Origin: an uncultured delta proteobacterium
Lineage (GTDB): Bacteria > Myxococcota_A > UBA9160 > JAFDET01
Direction: 5' to 3'
Assembly: GCA_947259215.1 (NCBI GenBank)
Contig: CAMYLJ010000017.1
Coordinates: 131,878-195,877, forward strand
DNA length: 64,000 nucleotides
In this document: piece after piece, positions 11,613 to 21,378 of the stretch
Position numbering within the stretch: the stretch's first letter is position 1
How the letters are laid out: every line of letters starts with the position of its first letter
Notes under the pieces: model-generated
What the model saw: only the letters and a program-made list of their open reading frames with translations
Told to the model about the DNA's origin: nothing
The model's database searches: none
Made by a program: the position numbers and the translations under genes

Positions 11613-12107
11613 ATGGCCTTCTCAGGGAAGCGTATTCGATGCACCGTCAGCGGGACGGTTCAAGCCCCGGTGGATGAGGTCTTCCCCTTGGCATGTCCCG
11701 TGGAAGAGTACAAGTGGATTGATGGCTGGCAATGCAACCTGGTGTACTCGGAAAGCGGAAAGGTCGAGAAGGGCTGCATCTTCACGGAATCCATGTCCGC
11801 TCCGTTCCTGGGCTACACCAAGGGTTCGACGACCTGGTTTACGGCCCTCTACGATAGGAACCATCATCGGGTCCACTTCATCCTGATTACACCCATATCG
11901 GTCGCCCAGTATGAGATCCACATGGAAGCAGCGTCGGCCGACACAACGCGGGCGAAGCTCGACCTGACGGTGACGGGGACCACCCAGCAGGGCAACGCAT
12001 TCGTTGAGGCCGACGCGAAGGACAAGACCCAGGCGATGCTTGCCGGCCTGGCACGAATGCTCAAGCACTACTGCGAATCCGGGGAAATGCTACGGGTCGC
12101 GGGTTGA
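11613..12107 (+). CDS. SRPBCC (START-like) ligand-binding protein
   Basis: The protein is 164 aa. It begins with a beta strand and the typical helix entry of the family (VSGTVQAPVDEVFPLACPVEEYKW), has alternating strands, and ends with a long C-terminal helix (TQAMLAGLARMLKHYC). SRPBCC proteins form a deep hydrophobic pocket for lipids or aromatic ligands. The ATG at 11613 has a GGGAGAGAG site. Base composition is clearly less GC-rich than the neighbours, which suggests recent transfer into this duplicated patch. The ligand is unknown. Confidence 0.6.
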   Translation: MAFSGKRIRCTVSGTVQAPVDEVFPLACPVEEYKWIDGWQCNLVYSESGKVEKGCIFTESMSAPFLGYTKGSTTWFTALYDRNHHRVHFILITPISVAQYEIHMEAASADTTRAKLDLTVTGTTQQGNAFVEADAKDKTQAMLAGLARMLKHYCESGEMLRVAG

Positions 12108-12172
12108 GGAGATGAGCAAGAAGACAGCTTCCGCACCTGCACTAGCGCCTTGACCGCTTGGAGGCAGCACCG

Positions 12173-12361
12173 CTAGCGCCCTTCGCGCAGCCACTCCTGC
12201 ATCTGGATCGCCCGGCGCAGCAGCCGATCCCGGCGCTCGGGTGACGGCTCGTTTGTAGCAAGCCGCTCCAACTCCTGGGCCACGGCTGTGAGCAGCTTCC
12301 GCAGGGCCAGGTTCTCGGCGTAGAGCATGCGGGTCAGGTCGTGGGGATCAGCAACAGCCAC
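12173..12361 (-). CDS. Small helical protein, paralogue of the ORF at 11401
   Basis: This is a GTG-started 62-aa frame. Residues ENLALRKLLTAVAQELERL form an amphipathic helix, followed by NEPSPERRDRLLRRAIQMQE. It is the second member of the pair with 11401-11580; identity is highest in the C-terminal half. It lies between the SRPBCC gene and the degraded copy of the MAELILI gene. No family is recognised. Confidence 0.5.
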   Translation of the reverse strand: MAVADPHDLTRMLYAENLALRKLLTAVAQELERLATNEPSPERRDRLLRRAIQMQEWLREGR

Positions 12362-12453
12362 GACGCCAGTATGGCCCCGGACGTGTCGGAAGTGGTCACG
12401 CGAAGGCCGGACTCCCTCTCGGAAGCGGCCTCCGCGACGAATCTCGGGACTGC

Positions 12454-12508
12454 GCCTACTATTGGTCCAGGAGGATGCCCCCGCATGGCTGAGCTGATCC
12501 TCATCTGG
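12454..12508 (+). repeat. Copy 2 of the leader-plus-start segment, coding part broken
   Basis: The leader and ribosome site match 11111-11172. After MAELILI the frame diverges at once (WSLPRSRGR), so the membrane protein is lost in this copy. The rest of the 12362-12785 gap holds no gene that I can support. Confidence 0.6.
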
Positions 12509-12785
12509 AGCCTACCACGGTCGCGGGGGCGGACGGGGCCGGGAGCTTCTCACGGCCAGGTGTTCCCCGGTGTGGACCCTTGCAGGCGCGGAGACACAAT
12601 CAGGCGTCGTCGCTCGGGTCCGGGTCGTCGCAGCGCGAAGCGAAGTCCTCAGCGATGTGCAGCGCGTGCGCACGCCGACGCCGGCGCCAGCCCGAGGGGG
12701 CTCCTGAGCTCGTTTACCCGGGGGGATTGCCACATTTTCGCGTGGTGGACCACTTACCCGCTGAATCCATTCATCGGGAAGACCC

Positions 12786-13535
12786 ATGTTGCCCTCGACC
12801 CTTCGTCCTCTTGCCCGCCTCGCCGGACTGACCTTCGCGGCCTCGCTGCTTGCCAGTCCCGCCGCCGGCATGACCTTCATCTACGAATGGGATCCCAACT
12901 CCCCCGATCCCATCGCCATCAGCGGCAAGGCCGGGAACCTCGAGGCCATGCGCGTGACCTACGACGACGGCGTGTTGGAGGAGCTGACCTTCAAGACCGT
13001 CTTCTCGCCCTTCCGCGACAACCGGCTCCCCGACGGCGGCTGGCTGGTCATCAGCGACGGCCCCAGCCCGTCGGGCGCCAAGTCCGAGTATGCGATCTAC
13101 TACCTGGACCGCGTCACCAGCAGACTGACCGCCTACGTCTATGACGGCACGAACGGCCCCAAGAGCTGGAATCGGAGCCCGTTTCTCGAGTCCTTCCCCA
13201 CCGCCGTCAACGCCATGATCGACGGCGCCGGGAACCTGACCATGGACTTCAAAATCAGCTCCGCGGCCATCAACGCGGCCGCGATCGGCCCCGACTGGAA
13301 GGGCTCGCGCTTCGGCGACGAGGTAGGGATCTGGTTCCACCCCACCGTCGGCACCGAGGCGGAGTATGGCCCCGACGGGTCGATCACCTCCTGGAAGGTC
13401 GGGCCCCAAGGCTTCTTCGACGGTCTCGAGGGCTTCCAGACCCGGCAGGTGCCCGAGCCGGCTGCGAGCCTGTTGGCAGGTCTGGTGGGCGTCGCCCTGC
13501 TGGCGGCCGGCCGCCGCGCCCGCCTCCGCCGCTGA
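12786..13535 (+). CDS. PEP-CTERM sorted exported protein
   Basis: The 249-aa protein has a signal peptide (LAGLTFAASLLASPAAG, about residues 12-28). It ends with a complete PEP-CTERM tail: VPEPAASLLAGLVGVALLAA followed by GRRARLRR. The tail is recognised by an exosortase (EpsH/XrtA type), which cleaves at the PEP motif and anchors or releases the protein at the cell envelope. The central region is strand-rich, with no known domain. PEP-CTERM genes usually accompany exopolysaccharide production, consistent with the sugar operon that converges on it. Confidence 0.8.
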   Translation: MLPSTLRPLARLAGLTFAASLLASPAAGMTFIYEWDPNSPDPIAISGKAGNLEAMRVTYDDGVLEELTFKTVFSPFRDNRLPDGGWLVISDGPSPSGAKSEYAIYYLDRVTSRLTAYVYDGTNGPKSWNRSPFLESFPTAVNAMIDGAGNLTMDFKISSAAINAAAIGPDWKGSRFGDEVGIWFHPTVGTEAEYGPDGSITSWKVGPQGFFDGLEGFQTRQVPEPAASLLAGLVGVALLAAGRRARLRR

Positions 13536-13553
13536 GCCCGACGCCGGCTCAGC
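13531..13553. terminator. Hairpin overlapping the ends of two convergent genes
   Basis: GCTGAGCC (13531-13538) pairs perfectly with GGCTCAGC (13546-13553) around a 7-nt loop. It contains the stop codon of the PEP-CTERM gene and reaches the last codons of the gmhA-like gene. No T-run is present. Confidence 0.5.
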
Positions 13554-14136
13554 CCGGCCCGCTCACCCTCTCGCGCAGGCGGGCCATGACCAGGTGGAAG
13601 ACCACGCCGTGCAGGGCCTCGGCCATGCCCATGTCCCAGATCGGAACGTGCACGCTCTCGTCGGCGAGCTGCCGCAGCTTGCCACCGTCGTAGCCCGTGA
13701 CGCCCACGGTCCGCATGCCGATGGATCGGGCGTACCGGGCGGCGTTCAGCACGTTGGGCGAGTTGCCGGAGCCGCTGATCGCCACCAGCACGTCCCCCCG
13801 CTGGCCCAGGTTGCGGAGCTGCTGCTCGAAGATCGCGTCGTAGCCTTCGTCGTTGGCCAGGGCCGTGATGAAGCCGACGTTGTCCGTCAGCGCGACCACC
13901 TTGAAGCGCTGCTGCTGGTCCATGCTGGCGAGCGTCCCCTTGGCCAGGTCCTGGCCGAAGTGGGAGGCGTTCGCGGCGCTGCCGCCGTTGCCGCACAGGA
14001 AGACCGTGCTGCCCCGCTCGTAGGCCTGCCAGAGCACGTCGACCATGCGATCGGACGGCTCCGGAAGCGCCTCGAGCAGCTCGGCCAGCTTCTCCAGGTA
14101 GGCTTTCGAGCTGGGGTAGCTGGGATAGCCCTTCAT
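13549..14136 (-). CDS. gmhA: SIS-domain sugar isomerase, GmhA-like
   Basis: The 195-aa protein has a single SIS domain. The phosphosugar loop CGNGGSAANASHF (48-60) and ISGSGNSPNVLNA (120-132) match sedoheptulose-7-phosphate isomerase, which makes D-glycero-D-manno-heptose 7-phosphate. DiaA-type initiator regulators share this fold, but the neighbours are HddA-like and HddC-like enzymes, which favours GmhA. It is the last gene of a four-gene minus-strand operon and overlaps the kinase gene by four bases (ATGA). A GmhB phosphatase is not in the window. Confidence 0.78.
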   Translation of the reverse strand: MKGYPSYPSSKAYLEKLAELLEALPEPSDRMVDVLWQAYERGSTVFLCGNGGSAANASHFGQDLAKGTLASMDQQQRFKVVALTDNVGFITALANDEGYDAIFEQQLRNLGQRGDVLVAISGSGNSPNVLNAARYARSIGMRTVGVTGYDGGKLRQLADESVHVPIWDMGMAEALHGVVFHLVMARLRERVSGPG

Positions 14137-15122
14137 TTCCAGGAATCCCGTCGGTAGTTGAAGATCACCTTGCTGCCGTCGGACTCGAGCCGGAAGGGCA
14201 TCTCCCGGAATTGGGCCATGCCCTTGGCGAGCCGGCCCTGGCGCTCCAGGGGCGTGTAGGTCAGCAGGAAGCCGCCCCCGCCGGCGCCGCAGATCTTGCC
14301 GCCCAGGGCGCCGTGGCTGCGCGCGGTGTCGTACATCGCCGAGATGGCCTCGTCGCTGATCCCCGAGGCCAGCTTCTTCTTGAGCTCCCAGTTGTCGTGG
14401 AGCATGTCGCCCAGCCGGTCGAAGTCGCCGTCTTCGAGGAGGGTCTTCAAGGCGCAGGCCAGCTGCTTGATGCTGTCGAGCTCCGCCAGCCGGTCGCTCG
14501 TCTGCCGCTGCTGCTCGCCCAGGATGACGTCGGCCTTGCGGGTGCGGCCCGTAAAGAAGAGCTGCAGGCGCGAGCCGAGCTCGCGGCAGGCGGCCGTGCT
14601 GAGGGCCAGCCGCTCGGCGTCGACACTGCCGTCGCGCCGGAAGCGGAAGGAGCGCAGGCCCCCGTAGGCCGCGATGTACTGATCCTGCTTGCCGATGGGC
14701 TTCCCGAGCCGGTCGATCTCGATCGCGCAGGCCTCCCGCGCCAGCTGCTCCGCCGTGACCTGGTCGCCCTGGTACATGTGGAAGGCGTTCAGCAGGCCCA
14801 CCGTGAAGCTGCTGGACGAGCCGAGTCCGGATCCCTCCGAGGGGATGTCCGAGAGCAGGGTCACCTCGACGCCGTTCTCCACGCCCGTGATGCGCATGGC
14901 CTCGCGGATCAGCTCGTGCTCGATCGCAGCGACGTCGCCCACGATCTCCTTGCGCATGTAGTTCAGGTAGATGTCGTCGTCGTAGCGCTCCTTCACGATG
15001 ACGTAGGCGAACTTGTCGATGGCGGTCGAGACGACGCAGCCTTCGCGCTCGCCGTAGTAGGCCTCGAGGTCGGTGCCTCCGCCCGCCAGGGAGACGCGCA
15101 GCGGCGTCTGCGTGATGATCAT
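14133..15122 (-). CDS. hddA: GHMP-family sugar kinase, HddA-like heptose kinase
   Basis: The 329-aa protein starts MIITQTPLRVSLAGGGTD, as D-glycero-D-manno-heptose 7-phosphate kinases do. The GHMP ATP loop GSGLGSSSSF is at 97-106 and the C-terminal motif GGKICGAGGGGF is intact. It would phosphorylate C1 of the heptose 7-phosphate made by GmhA, in the route to GDP-heptose used for S-layer, capsule or O-antigen glycans. It overlaps both neighbours by ATGA. Fucokinase-like GHMP enzymes are an alternative, but the pairing with a GmhA homologue argues for heptose. Confidence 0.78.
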   Translation of the reverse strand: MIITQTPLRVSLAGGGTDLEAYYGEREGCVVSTAIDKFAYVIVKERYDDDIYLNYMRKEIVGDVAAIEHELIREAMRITGVENGVEVTLLSDIPSEGSGLGSSSSFTVGLLNAFHMYQGDQVTAEQLAREACAIEIDRLGKPIGKQDQYIAAYGGLRSFRFRRDGSVDAERLALSTAACRELGSRLQLFFTGRTRKADVILGEQQRQTSDRLAELDSIKQLACALKTLLEDGDFDRLGDMLHDNWELKKKLASGISDEAISAMYDTARSHGALGGKICGAGGGGFLLTYTPLERQGRLAKGMAQFREMPFRLESDGSKVIFNYRRDSWK

Positions 15123-15816
15123 GTGCCTTCCTCCAGGCCGGCGAGGTCCGCCCGGGCCTGTTCGTAGCTCTCGCTCGTGCCCACGTCCCGGTGGTAGCCC
15201 GTCACCTCGATGGCCCGCATCTGGCCCACGAGCCGCGGCAGGACGTCGTAGCCCAGGTCGCAGGGAACCTCCTCGGGGATCGCGTCCAGCAGCGCCGGCG
15301 TCCCCACGAGGATTCCGGCCCACGCCAGATCGCTCTTCGGCTGTTCCGGCTTCTCCTCGAAGCTCACCACCGCCCCGTCGGGGTCCAGCTCGATCACGCC
15401 GCGGCACTCGGGATCCGGCACCCGGAAGAGACCGAGGGTGGCCGTGGCGCCGGGGCGGTGCGCTGCGACCAGGGCTCCCAGGTCCACCGTGGACGCGTTG
15501 TCGGCGTAGATCACCAGGAACGTCTCCTCGCCGGCGACGAAGCCGCGGTTGCGGCGCAGGGTCCCCGCGCTCCCCAGCAGCTCCTCCTCGTGCGCCAGCT
15601 CCACTTCGACCGGCGCTCCGACGTCCGCCAGGTAGTCGCGCACCTGCTCGGCCAGGTGATGGGTGTTGGTCAGGACGCGGGTCACGCCGTGCTCGGCCAG
15701 CAGGTCGAACCAGCGCCCCAGCAGCGGCTTCCCGCCCACCGGCAGCAGGCATTTCGGCGTCTGGCGGCCCAGGGGCCCCAGGCGCGTGCCGCGTCCCGCC
15801 GCCAGCAGGAAGGCCT

Positions 15817-15820
<4 letters not shown>
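15119..15820 (-). CDS. hddC: Sugar-1-phosphate nucleotidyltransferase, HddC-like
   Basis: The 233-aa protein has the nucleotide-binding signature AAGRGTRLGPLGRQTPK (7-23) and a DNAS metal-site variant of the usual DxD region (YADNASTVD). It would activate a sugar 1-phosphate with NTP to give an NDP-sugar, here probably heptose. The start is a GTG at 15820 that overlaps the upstream epimerase stop (GTGA). A longer upstream frame has no start that avoids the epimerase. The family is clear; the exact sugar and nucleotide are inferred from neighbours. Confidence 0.75.
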
Positions 15821-16929
<1,109 letters not shown>

Positions 16930-17079
16930 GGCTGCTCTAGTCCTCCCATCGCCCCCGCGCGCCGGCGGCCGCGGGCCCCTCAGGGTGAGTGACCCTCGCG
17001 GGCACGGAAGGGTCGGCCCAGGCCCAGGCGGGCACGGCCTCCCCCAGGGATTCTGCCACAAATGCCGGCCCCCGAACCC

Positions 17080-18283
17080 CTATTGCTCGCGCGAGATCCG
17101 GTAGACCAGGCTGCGCTTGTCGTCGGACACCAGGAGCGCGCCGTCCCAGGCGACCACCACGTCCACCGGGCTGCCCCAGAATACCAGGCCGTCGGGGCTG
17201 TTCTCCGGGTTCTGCCAGCCCGTCACGAAGGGTACGTAGTCGTAGCGGGGCTCCGCGGCCTCGCCCTTGTCGTGGATGCGCACCACCCGAAAGCGTCGCA
17301 TCGGGCGGTGGAAGTAGCCGCCGTGCTCGGCGATGAAGAGGTCGCCCCGGTACTCGGGGAACATGTCGCCGTCGTAGAAGGCGACCCCGAGCGGCGCCAC
17401 GTGGGGCTCGAGCGTGACCGTGGGCGCGACGTAGCGATCCGTGGCGTAGCTCCCGTCCCCGAACTCCGGGTCCTCGATGGCTCCCGCGTGGCAGAAGGGG
17501 TAGCCGAAGTCCATGCCCGGCCGGGGAGCGTGGTTGAGCTCGTCGGGAGGCAGGTGGGCGCTCATGTGGTCGCGGCCCTTGTCGGCGAACCACAGCTCGC
17601 CGGTCTCGGGGTGCCAGTCGAAGCCCACCGTCTCGCGCACGCCGCGGGCGAACTGCTCGAATCCGCTCCCGTCGAGATTCAGCCGGAAGATGCCGGCGAA
17701 GCGGTCGCGATCCGGCAGGCAGATGTTGCAGGGCGCGCCGATTCCGAAGTAGAGCTTGTCGTCCGGTCCGATTTGCAGGTGCTTCCAGGAGTGGTCGAAC
17801 ACCTCGAACTTCGGCAGGCCGTCGAAGAGCACCTCGGGCTCGGGCGGCGTCGCGACCGCGCGAAGGGGAGGACGTCCGGGAAGCGCAGGATCCGGTGGCA
17901 CTCCGCCACGTAGAGGTCGCCGTCGCGGTACGCCACGCGGTTGGGGTTGTCGAGGCCGCTCGCCAGGGTGAGGGTCGACTCGGCGACGTCCGTGCCGTCC
18001 GCGTCGACCAGCACCCAGACGCGACCCTCCTTGTCGGGGTGGCGCCAGCCGCCGGTACCCACGAAGACGATGCCGGGGGGGGACCCAGGGCCAGCGAGCG
18101 GGCGCGGTGGACGTTCGCGTAGACGTCCACCCGCACGCCCTCGGGAGCCTCGAGCTGGGTCATGTTGGCCTCGGTCGGGACCCAGATCTCGGGATCCGGG
18201 CTGCAGGCCGCGAGGGCCAGAACCAGCGCGAAAGCGCCGATCTGGGGCGCGATTCGGGCTCCGAAGCGGGCGCGCGCGGACAT
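17080..18283 (-). pseudogene. PQQ-type sugar dehydrogenase lipoprotein with two frameshifts
   Basis: The reading is spread over three frames. Codons from 18283 give a lipoprotein signal (ALVLALAAC) and the first propeller blade up to HRARSLALG. After a run of eight G at 18075-18082 the frame shifts to FVGTGGWRHPDKEGRVW, then shifts again near 17865 to PPEPEVLFDGLPKFEVFDHS, continuing to the end at 17080. The later part contains blade motifs of glucose/sorbosone dehydrogenases (ETGELWFADKGRD, GDLFIAEHGGYFHRP). One shift is in a homopolymer, so an assembly or sequencing error is as likely as true decay. If intact it would be a roughly 400-aa periplasmic PQQ-dependent oxidase. Confidence 0.7.
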
Positions 18284-18431
18284 CGAGCCGGACTCGAGCC
18301 CCGACCGCTGGCAGGGGCTAAGCGGCCAGCGGGGGCTCGCGCGCGGATCCCGTGGGCCCCTCGACGCCCCCCTGCTACGGTCCTCGCCAGCCAGGGAGCC
18401 CCCGGGGATTCGCCACGACGGGACGCACTTC

Positions 18432-19232
18432 ATGAGTGGAGATCCGACGACCCGGGGAGCCGAGCCGACGACGATCGGTCTCTCCGTCGTCATCCCGGCC
18501 TACAACGAAGAGGAGCGCCTGAAGCGGGCGATCCCGCCGATCGTCCGGCACCTGCGCGCTGCGAATCGCACGTTCGAGATCATCGTCGTCGACGACGGCA
18601 GTCAGGACGGGACGTCTGCGGTCACGAAGAAGCTGGCGGAGTCCCTCCCGGGCCTGCAGCTCATCTCCTATCGGCCCAACCGCGGCAAGGGCAGCGCCGT
18701 GCGCGCCGGCATGCTGGCCGCCGTCGGGGACCTGGTGCTCTTCACCGACGCCGACCAGAGCACCCCCATCGGCGAGCTGGACCAGCTCCTCGCGAAGATC
18801 GAGCACGGTGGGTACGACATGGCCATCGGCTCGCGCGCCATCGCGGGCGCGGAGGTCGAGGAGACCCAGGGCTGGCACCGGGTGCTGGCCGCCAAGCTCT
18901 TCGGCGGCGCCTCGAGGCTGCTCACGGTCCGCGGCATCGCCGACACCCAGTGCGGCTTCAAGTGCATGACCCGCGAGGTGGCCCAGAAGGTCTTTCCCCA
19001 GGTCACCTCCGACACGGCCATCTTCGACATCGAGATGCTCGCGGTGGCGGCCCGCGAGGGCTACCGGATCGCGGAGCTCCCCGTGACCTGGGTCCACGAT
19101 CAGGACACCCGCATCCCCTACGACCTGCGCCGGGCGCTGCGCATCTGGGGCGAGCTCTTCCGCATCCGGCGCGCCCAGAAGATCGGCTGGCCCCTCCAGG
19201 CCAACACGCAGCCGCGCCGGACCGCTTCCTGA
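18432..19232 (+). CDS. Family 2 glycosyltransferase, dolichyl-phosphate-glucose-synthase-like
   Basis: This 266-aa GT-A enzyme has VVIPAYNEEERL (19-30), VVDDGSQDGT (52-61) and the metal-binding DAD at 106-108 (LVLFTDADQST). The QCGFKCM region and the acceptor-side helices are like those of ALG5-type polyprenyl-phosphate glucosyltransferases. It would transfer a sugar from an NDP-sugar to a lipid phosphate carrier on the cytoplasmic face. I chose the ATG at 18432; upstream in-frame codons are low-complexity. It is 27 bp upstream of the SCP2 gene on the same strand and may be co-transcribed. Confidence 0.8.
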   Translation: MSGDPTTRGAEPTTIGLSVVIPAYNEEERLKRAIPPIVRHLRAANRTFEIIVVDDGSQDGTSAVTKKLAESLPGLQLISYRPNRGKGSAVRAGMLAAVGDLVLFTDADQSTPIGELDQLLAKIEHGGYDMAIGSRAIAGAEVEETQGWHRVLAAKLFGGASRLLTVRGIADTQCGFKCMTREVAQKVFPQVTSDTAIFDIEMLAVAAREGYRIAELPVTWVHDQDTRIPYDLRRALRIWGELFRIRRAQKIGWPLQANTQPRRTAS

Positions 19233-19259
19233 TAGACTCCCCGGGAAGGAGATCCCCCG

Positions 19260-19928
19260 ATGGCCGAGTTCCCCGCGTCCCCGATTGCGCCCAAGGAGTT
19301 CTTCGAGAGCTGGCTGCCCGAGGCCTTCCAGGAGTCCCCCGCGGCCGAGCAGATGCAGGATGCCCACATGAAGCTCGGCGTCCGGATCGACGGCGACGGC
19401 GGCGGCGAGTGGGTCTTCCACATCGAGAAGGGCGTGCTCTCGGTGCGCCCCGAGCCGCGGACGGACTGCTCCTTCACCGTGATCCAGACGGTGGAAGACT
19501 GGCGCGGCGCCCTGTGGGAGGGCCGCGGCGGCGCCTTCGGCCAGCAGGCCGTGGCGCTGTTCAAGCCCGGCGCGGGGGCCGAGGCCGCGCGCCCGGGCCA
19601 GCCCGGCGCGCCCCCGACGCCCCAGGCCCTGGAGCAGATGCACGCTCTCGACGGCGTGATCCGCATGCAGGTGATCGGCGGCGAGGGCGGCGACTGGGCC
19701 GTGGAGATGAAGCTCGGCCCCGGCGAGATCCCGTCCGAGCCCACCACGACCGTGTCGGTCAGCTCCGAGGACGCCGAGCAGATGGCCGACGGCAGCCTCG
19801 ACCCGATGCAGGCCTTCATGAGCGGCCGCATCCAGGTGGCGGGCGACATGGCGCTGATGATGCAGATGCAGGCGATCCAGATGCAGGCGGCGGCCCAGGC
19901 CGCCCCGAAGCCCCAGACCCAGGACTAG
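19260..19928 (+). CDS. SCP2 sterol-carrier-domain protein
   Basis: The protein is 222 aa. The C-terminal part (VSSEDAEQMADGSLDPMQAFMSGRI) is the SCP2 signature, in which a lipid tunnel is formed over a beta sheet; the N-terminal half carries a second SCP2-like sheet. The end is Met/Gln/Ala-rich. An AGGAG site precedes the ATG. It is followed after 9 bp by an SRPBCC protein, another lipid- or aromatic-binding fold, so the pair probably handles a shared hydrophobic ligand. No enzyme activity is implied. Confidence 0.72.
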   Translation: MAEFPASPIAPKEFFESWLPEAFQESPAAEQMQDAHMKLGVRIDGDGGGEWVFHIEKGVLSVRPEPRTDCSFTVIQTVEDWRGALWEGRGGAFGQQAVALFKPGAGAEAARPGQPGAPPTPQALEQMHALDGVIRMQVIGGEGGDWAVEMKLGPGEIPSEPTTTVSVSSEDAEQMADGSLDPMQAFMSGRIQVAGDMALMMQMQAIQMQAAAQAAPKPQTQD

Positions 19929-19937
19929 GAGACGGGC

Positions 19938-20372
19938 ATGGCCGAGGTGGTGGTTCGCAGCGAGATCGGCGCGCCGGCAGCGCGCGTGTGGGACGTGGTG
20001 TCGGACTTCGGCGGCCTGCTCCAGTGGGCGGCGGGCGTCGAGTCGTGCCAGGTGGAGGGGCAGGGCGTCGGTGCCGTGCGCACCCTCGGCATCCCGGGCG
20101 GTCTCGAGCTCCAGGAGCGCCTCGAGTCCTGCGACGCCGCGGCGCGCCGGTACTCCTACGCCATCGTGAACGAGACGCCGCTGCCCTTCACGGGCTACCT
20201 CTCCACCTTCACGGTGGAGGAGGCCGGCGACCAGGCTTGCAGGGTGACCTGGCGCGGCCGCTTCGAGCCCACGGGCGACGAGGCGGCGGCCGCCGGGATC
20301 ATCCGCGGCATCTACACCGGCGGCCTGGCCTCCCTGGGCAAGCACCTGGGAGTGGACGTCCGGGAGCTCTGA
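19938..20372 (+). CDS. SRPBCC family (polyketide cyclase/dehydrase-like) protein
   Basis: The 144-aa protein opens MAEVVVRSEIGAPAARVWDV, the standard start of the polyketide cyclase 2 family, and has the strand pattern RLESCDAAARRYSYAIVNE and the long C-terminal helix. The fold is a helix-grip pocket for hydrophobic ligands. It is separated by only 9 bp from the SCP2 gene, with a GGAGACGGGC leader, so they form one operon. Plants and bacteria use such proteins for lipid or polyketide binding; which ligand is bound here is open. Confidence 0.72.
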   Translation: MAEVVVRSEIGAPAARVWDVVSDFGGLLQWAAGVESCQVEGQGVGAVRTLGIPGGLELQERLESCDAAARRYSYAIVNETPLPFTGYLSTFTVEEAGDQACRVTWRGRFEPTGDEAAAAGIIRGIYTGGLASLGKHLGVDVREL

Positions 20373-20379
20373 GGGCTTC

Positions 20380-20393
20380 GGGGCAACGGCCCC
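20380..20393. terminator. Short hairpin between convergent genes
   Basis: GGGGC-AACG-GCCCC forms a 5-bp stem with a tetraloop, 8 bp after the SRPBCC stop and 10 bp before the end of the opposing PEP-CTERM gene. No T-run is present. Confidence 0.4.
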
Positions 20394-20402
20394 GGGGTCG
20401 GG

Positions 20403-21191
20403 CTAGCGCCGCGCGCGGCGCCGGGTCGCGAGGGCGAGGACCGCCACGGCAAAGAGGGCCGCGCTCTCCGGCTCCGGGACCTCGAAGAACAGGTTGTCGA
20501 TCGCCCCGGAGTTCCGGAACGCCACGTCCACGCGGTCGAAGGACGCTGCGTTGATCTCCTGGCCGGCGACGAAGGGCAGGATGTGGTTGGCGCTGTCGTT
20601 CCCGAAGACGACGCTCCCGTCGCGCGCCATCAGATCGTTGAAGCTGAACGAAGCGACCTGGCTGCCGCCCTGCCAGAAGCTCAGGGTTCCTGTCCGCTCG
20701 CCGAGGTCGATGTCGAGCAGGTCGAGCCCGAAGGCCACCACGGGCACCGAGAAGACCAGCGAGAGGATGCCGCCGCCGGCTTCGTCGTCGGGAGAGTCGA
20801 CCAGCCCGTCGGGCTGCGCGTCGATCTCGTTCTCCGCGATGATGATCGAGCGGCCGAGGACGCTGCCGATGAGGTTGCCGGTGGTCCAGGGATCCTCGAG
20901 GTCCGGGTCCGCGGTGCCGGCGAGCGTGGTGTCGAAGGCGAGGGCGCGGTCGGGGCCGCCGCCCTGGTTCGTGACCTGCACGCTCACGATGCCGAGGGTC
21001 GTCACCGTCTCGCCGTGGAGCTTGTCGTCCACGTCGATCGTGGTGGCCGCGGCATCCACCGCCCAGCCGAGGAAGAGAAACAGCCCGATCGCGAGGGCCG
21101 TGAACAGCAGTGTGAGGCGTACGTGGATCGCCAAGGCTCCGGCTCCGGGTGGCGATCCCCTTCTTCGCAGCGTGAGTGCCCCGGAGCGCAC
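20403..21191 (-). CDS. PEP-CTERM sorted exported protein
   Basis: The protein is up to 262 aa. The C-terminus is a PEP-CTERM tail: VPEPESAALFAVAVLALAT then RRRARR. The N-terminal hydrophobic helix (LTLLFTALAIGLFLFLGWAV) serves as signal peptide. The start is uncertain: a GTG at 21191 gives a long basic leader, while a GTG at 21122 puts the signal at the very N-terminus and is my preference. The middle is beta-rich and resembles other PEP-CTERM surface proteins of unknown function. It lies just outside the tRNA-Asp island. Confidence 0.72.
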   Translation of the reverse strand: MRSGALTLRRRGSPPGAGALAIHVRLTLLFTALAIGLFLFLGWAVDAAATTIDVDDKLHGETVTTLGIVSVQVTNQGGGPDRALAFDTTLAGTADPDLEDPWTTGNLIGSVLGRSIIIAENEIDAQPDGLVDSPDDEAGGGILSLVFSVPVVAFGLDLLDIDLGERTGTLSFWQGGSQVASFSFNDLMARDGSVVFGNDSANHILPFVAGQEINAASFDRVDVAFRNSGAIDNLFFEVPEPESAALFAVAVLALATRRRARR

Positions 21192-21378
21192 CCGGGGTGA
21201 CGCGCCGCGGCACGTGCGGCTGGCGCGCGGGGCTCCTGCCGGGCGGCGTGGGGGGGACTGCGGGCCAGCTGCGTTTCGGGTGCGGGCGGATGGAGTGGGC
21301 GCGGCTGGAGCCCGCCGGGTACCGTCCGGACGGGACCTTCGGTGGGGCCGCTAGCGTGGGAGCCGGCCGTGGGCTAAA

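Noticed and set aside
18075..18082. Programmed ribosomal frameshifting in the PQQ dehydrogenase
   Set aside because: Two shifts in different contexts, no slippery-site plus structure seen; error or decay is simpler.
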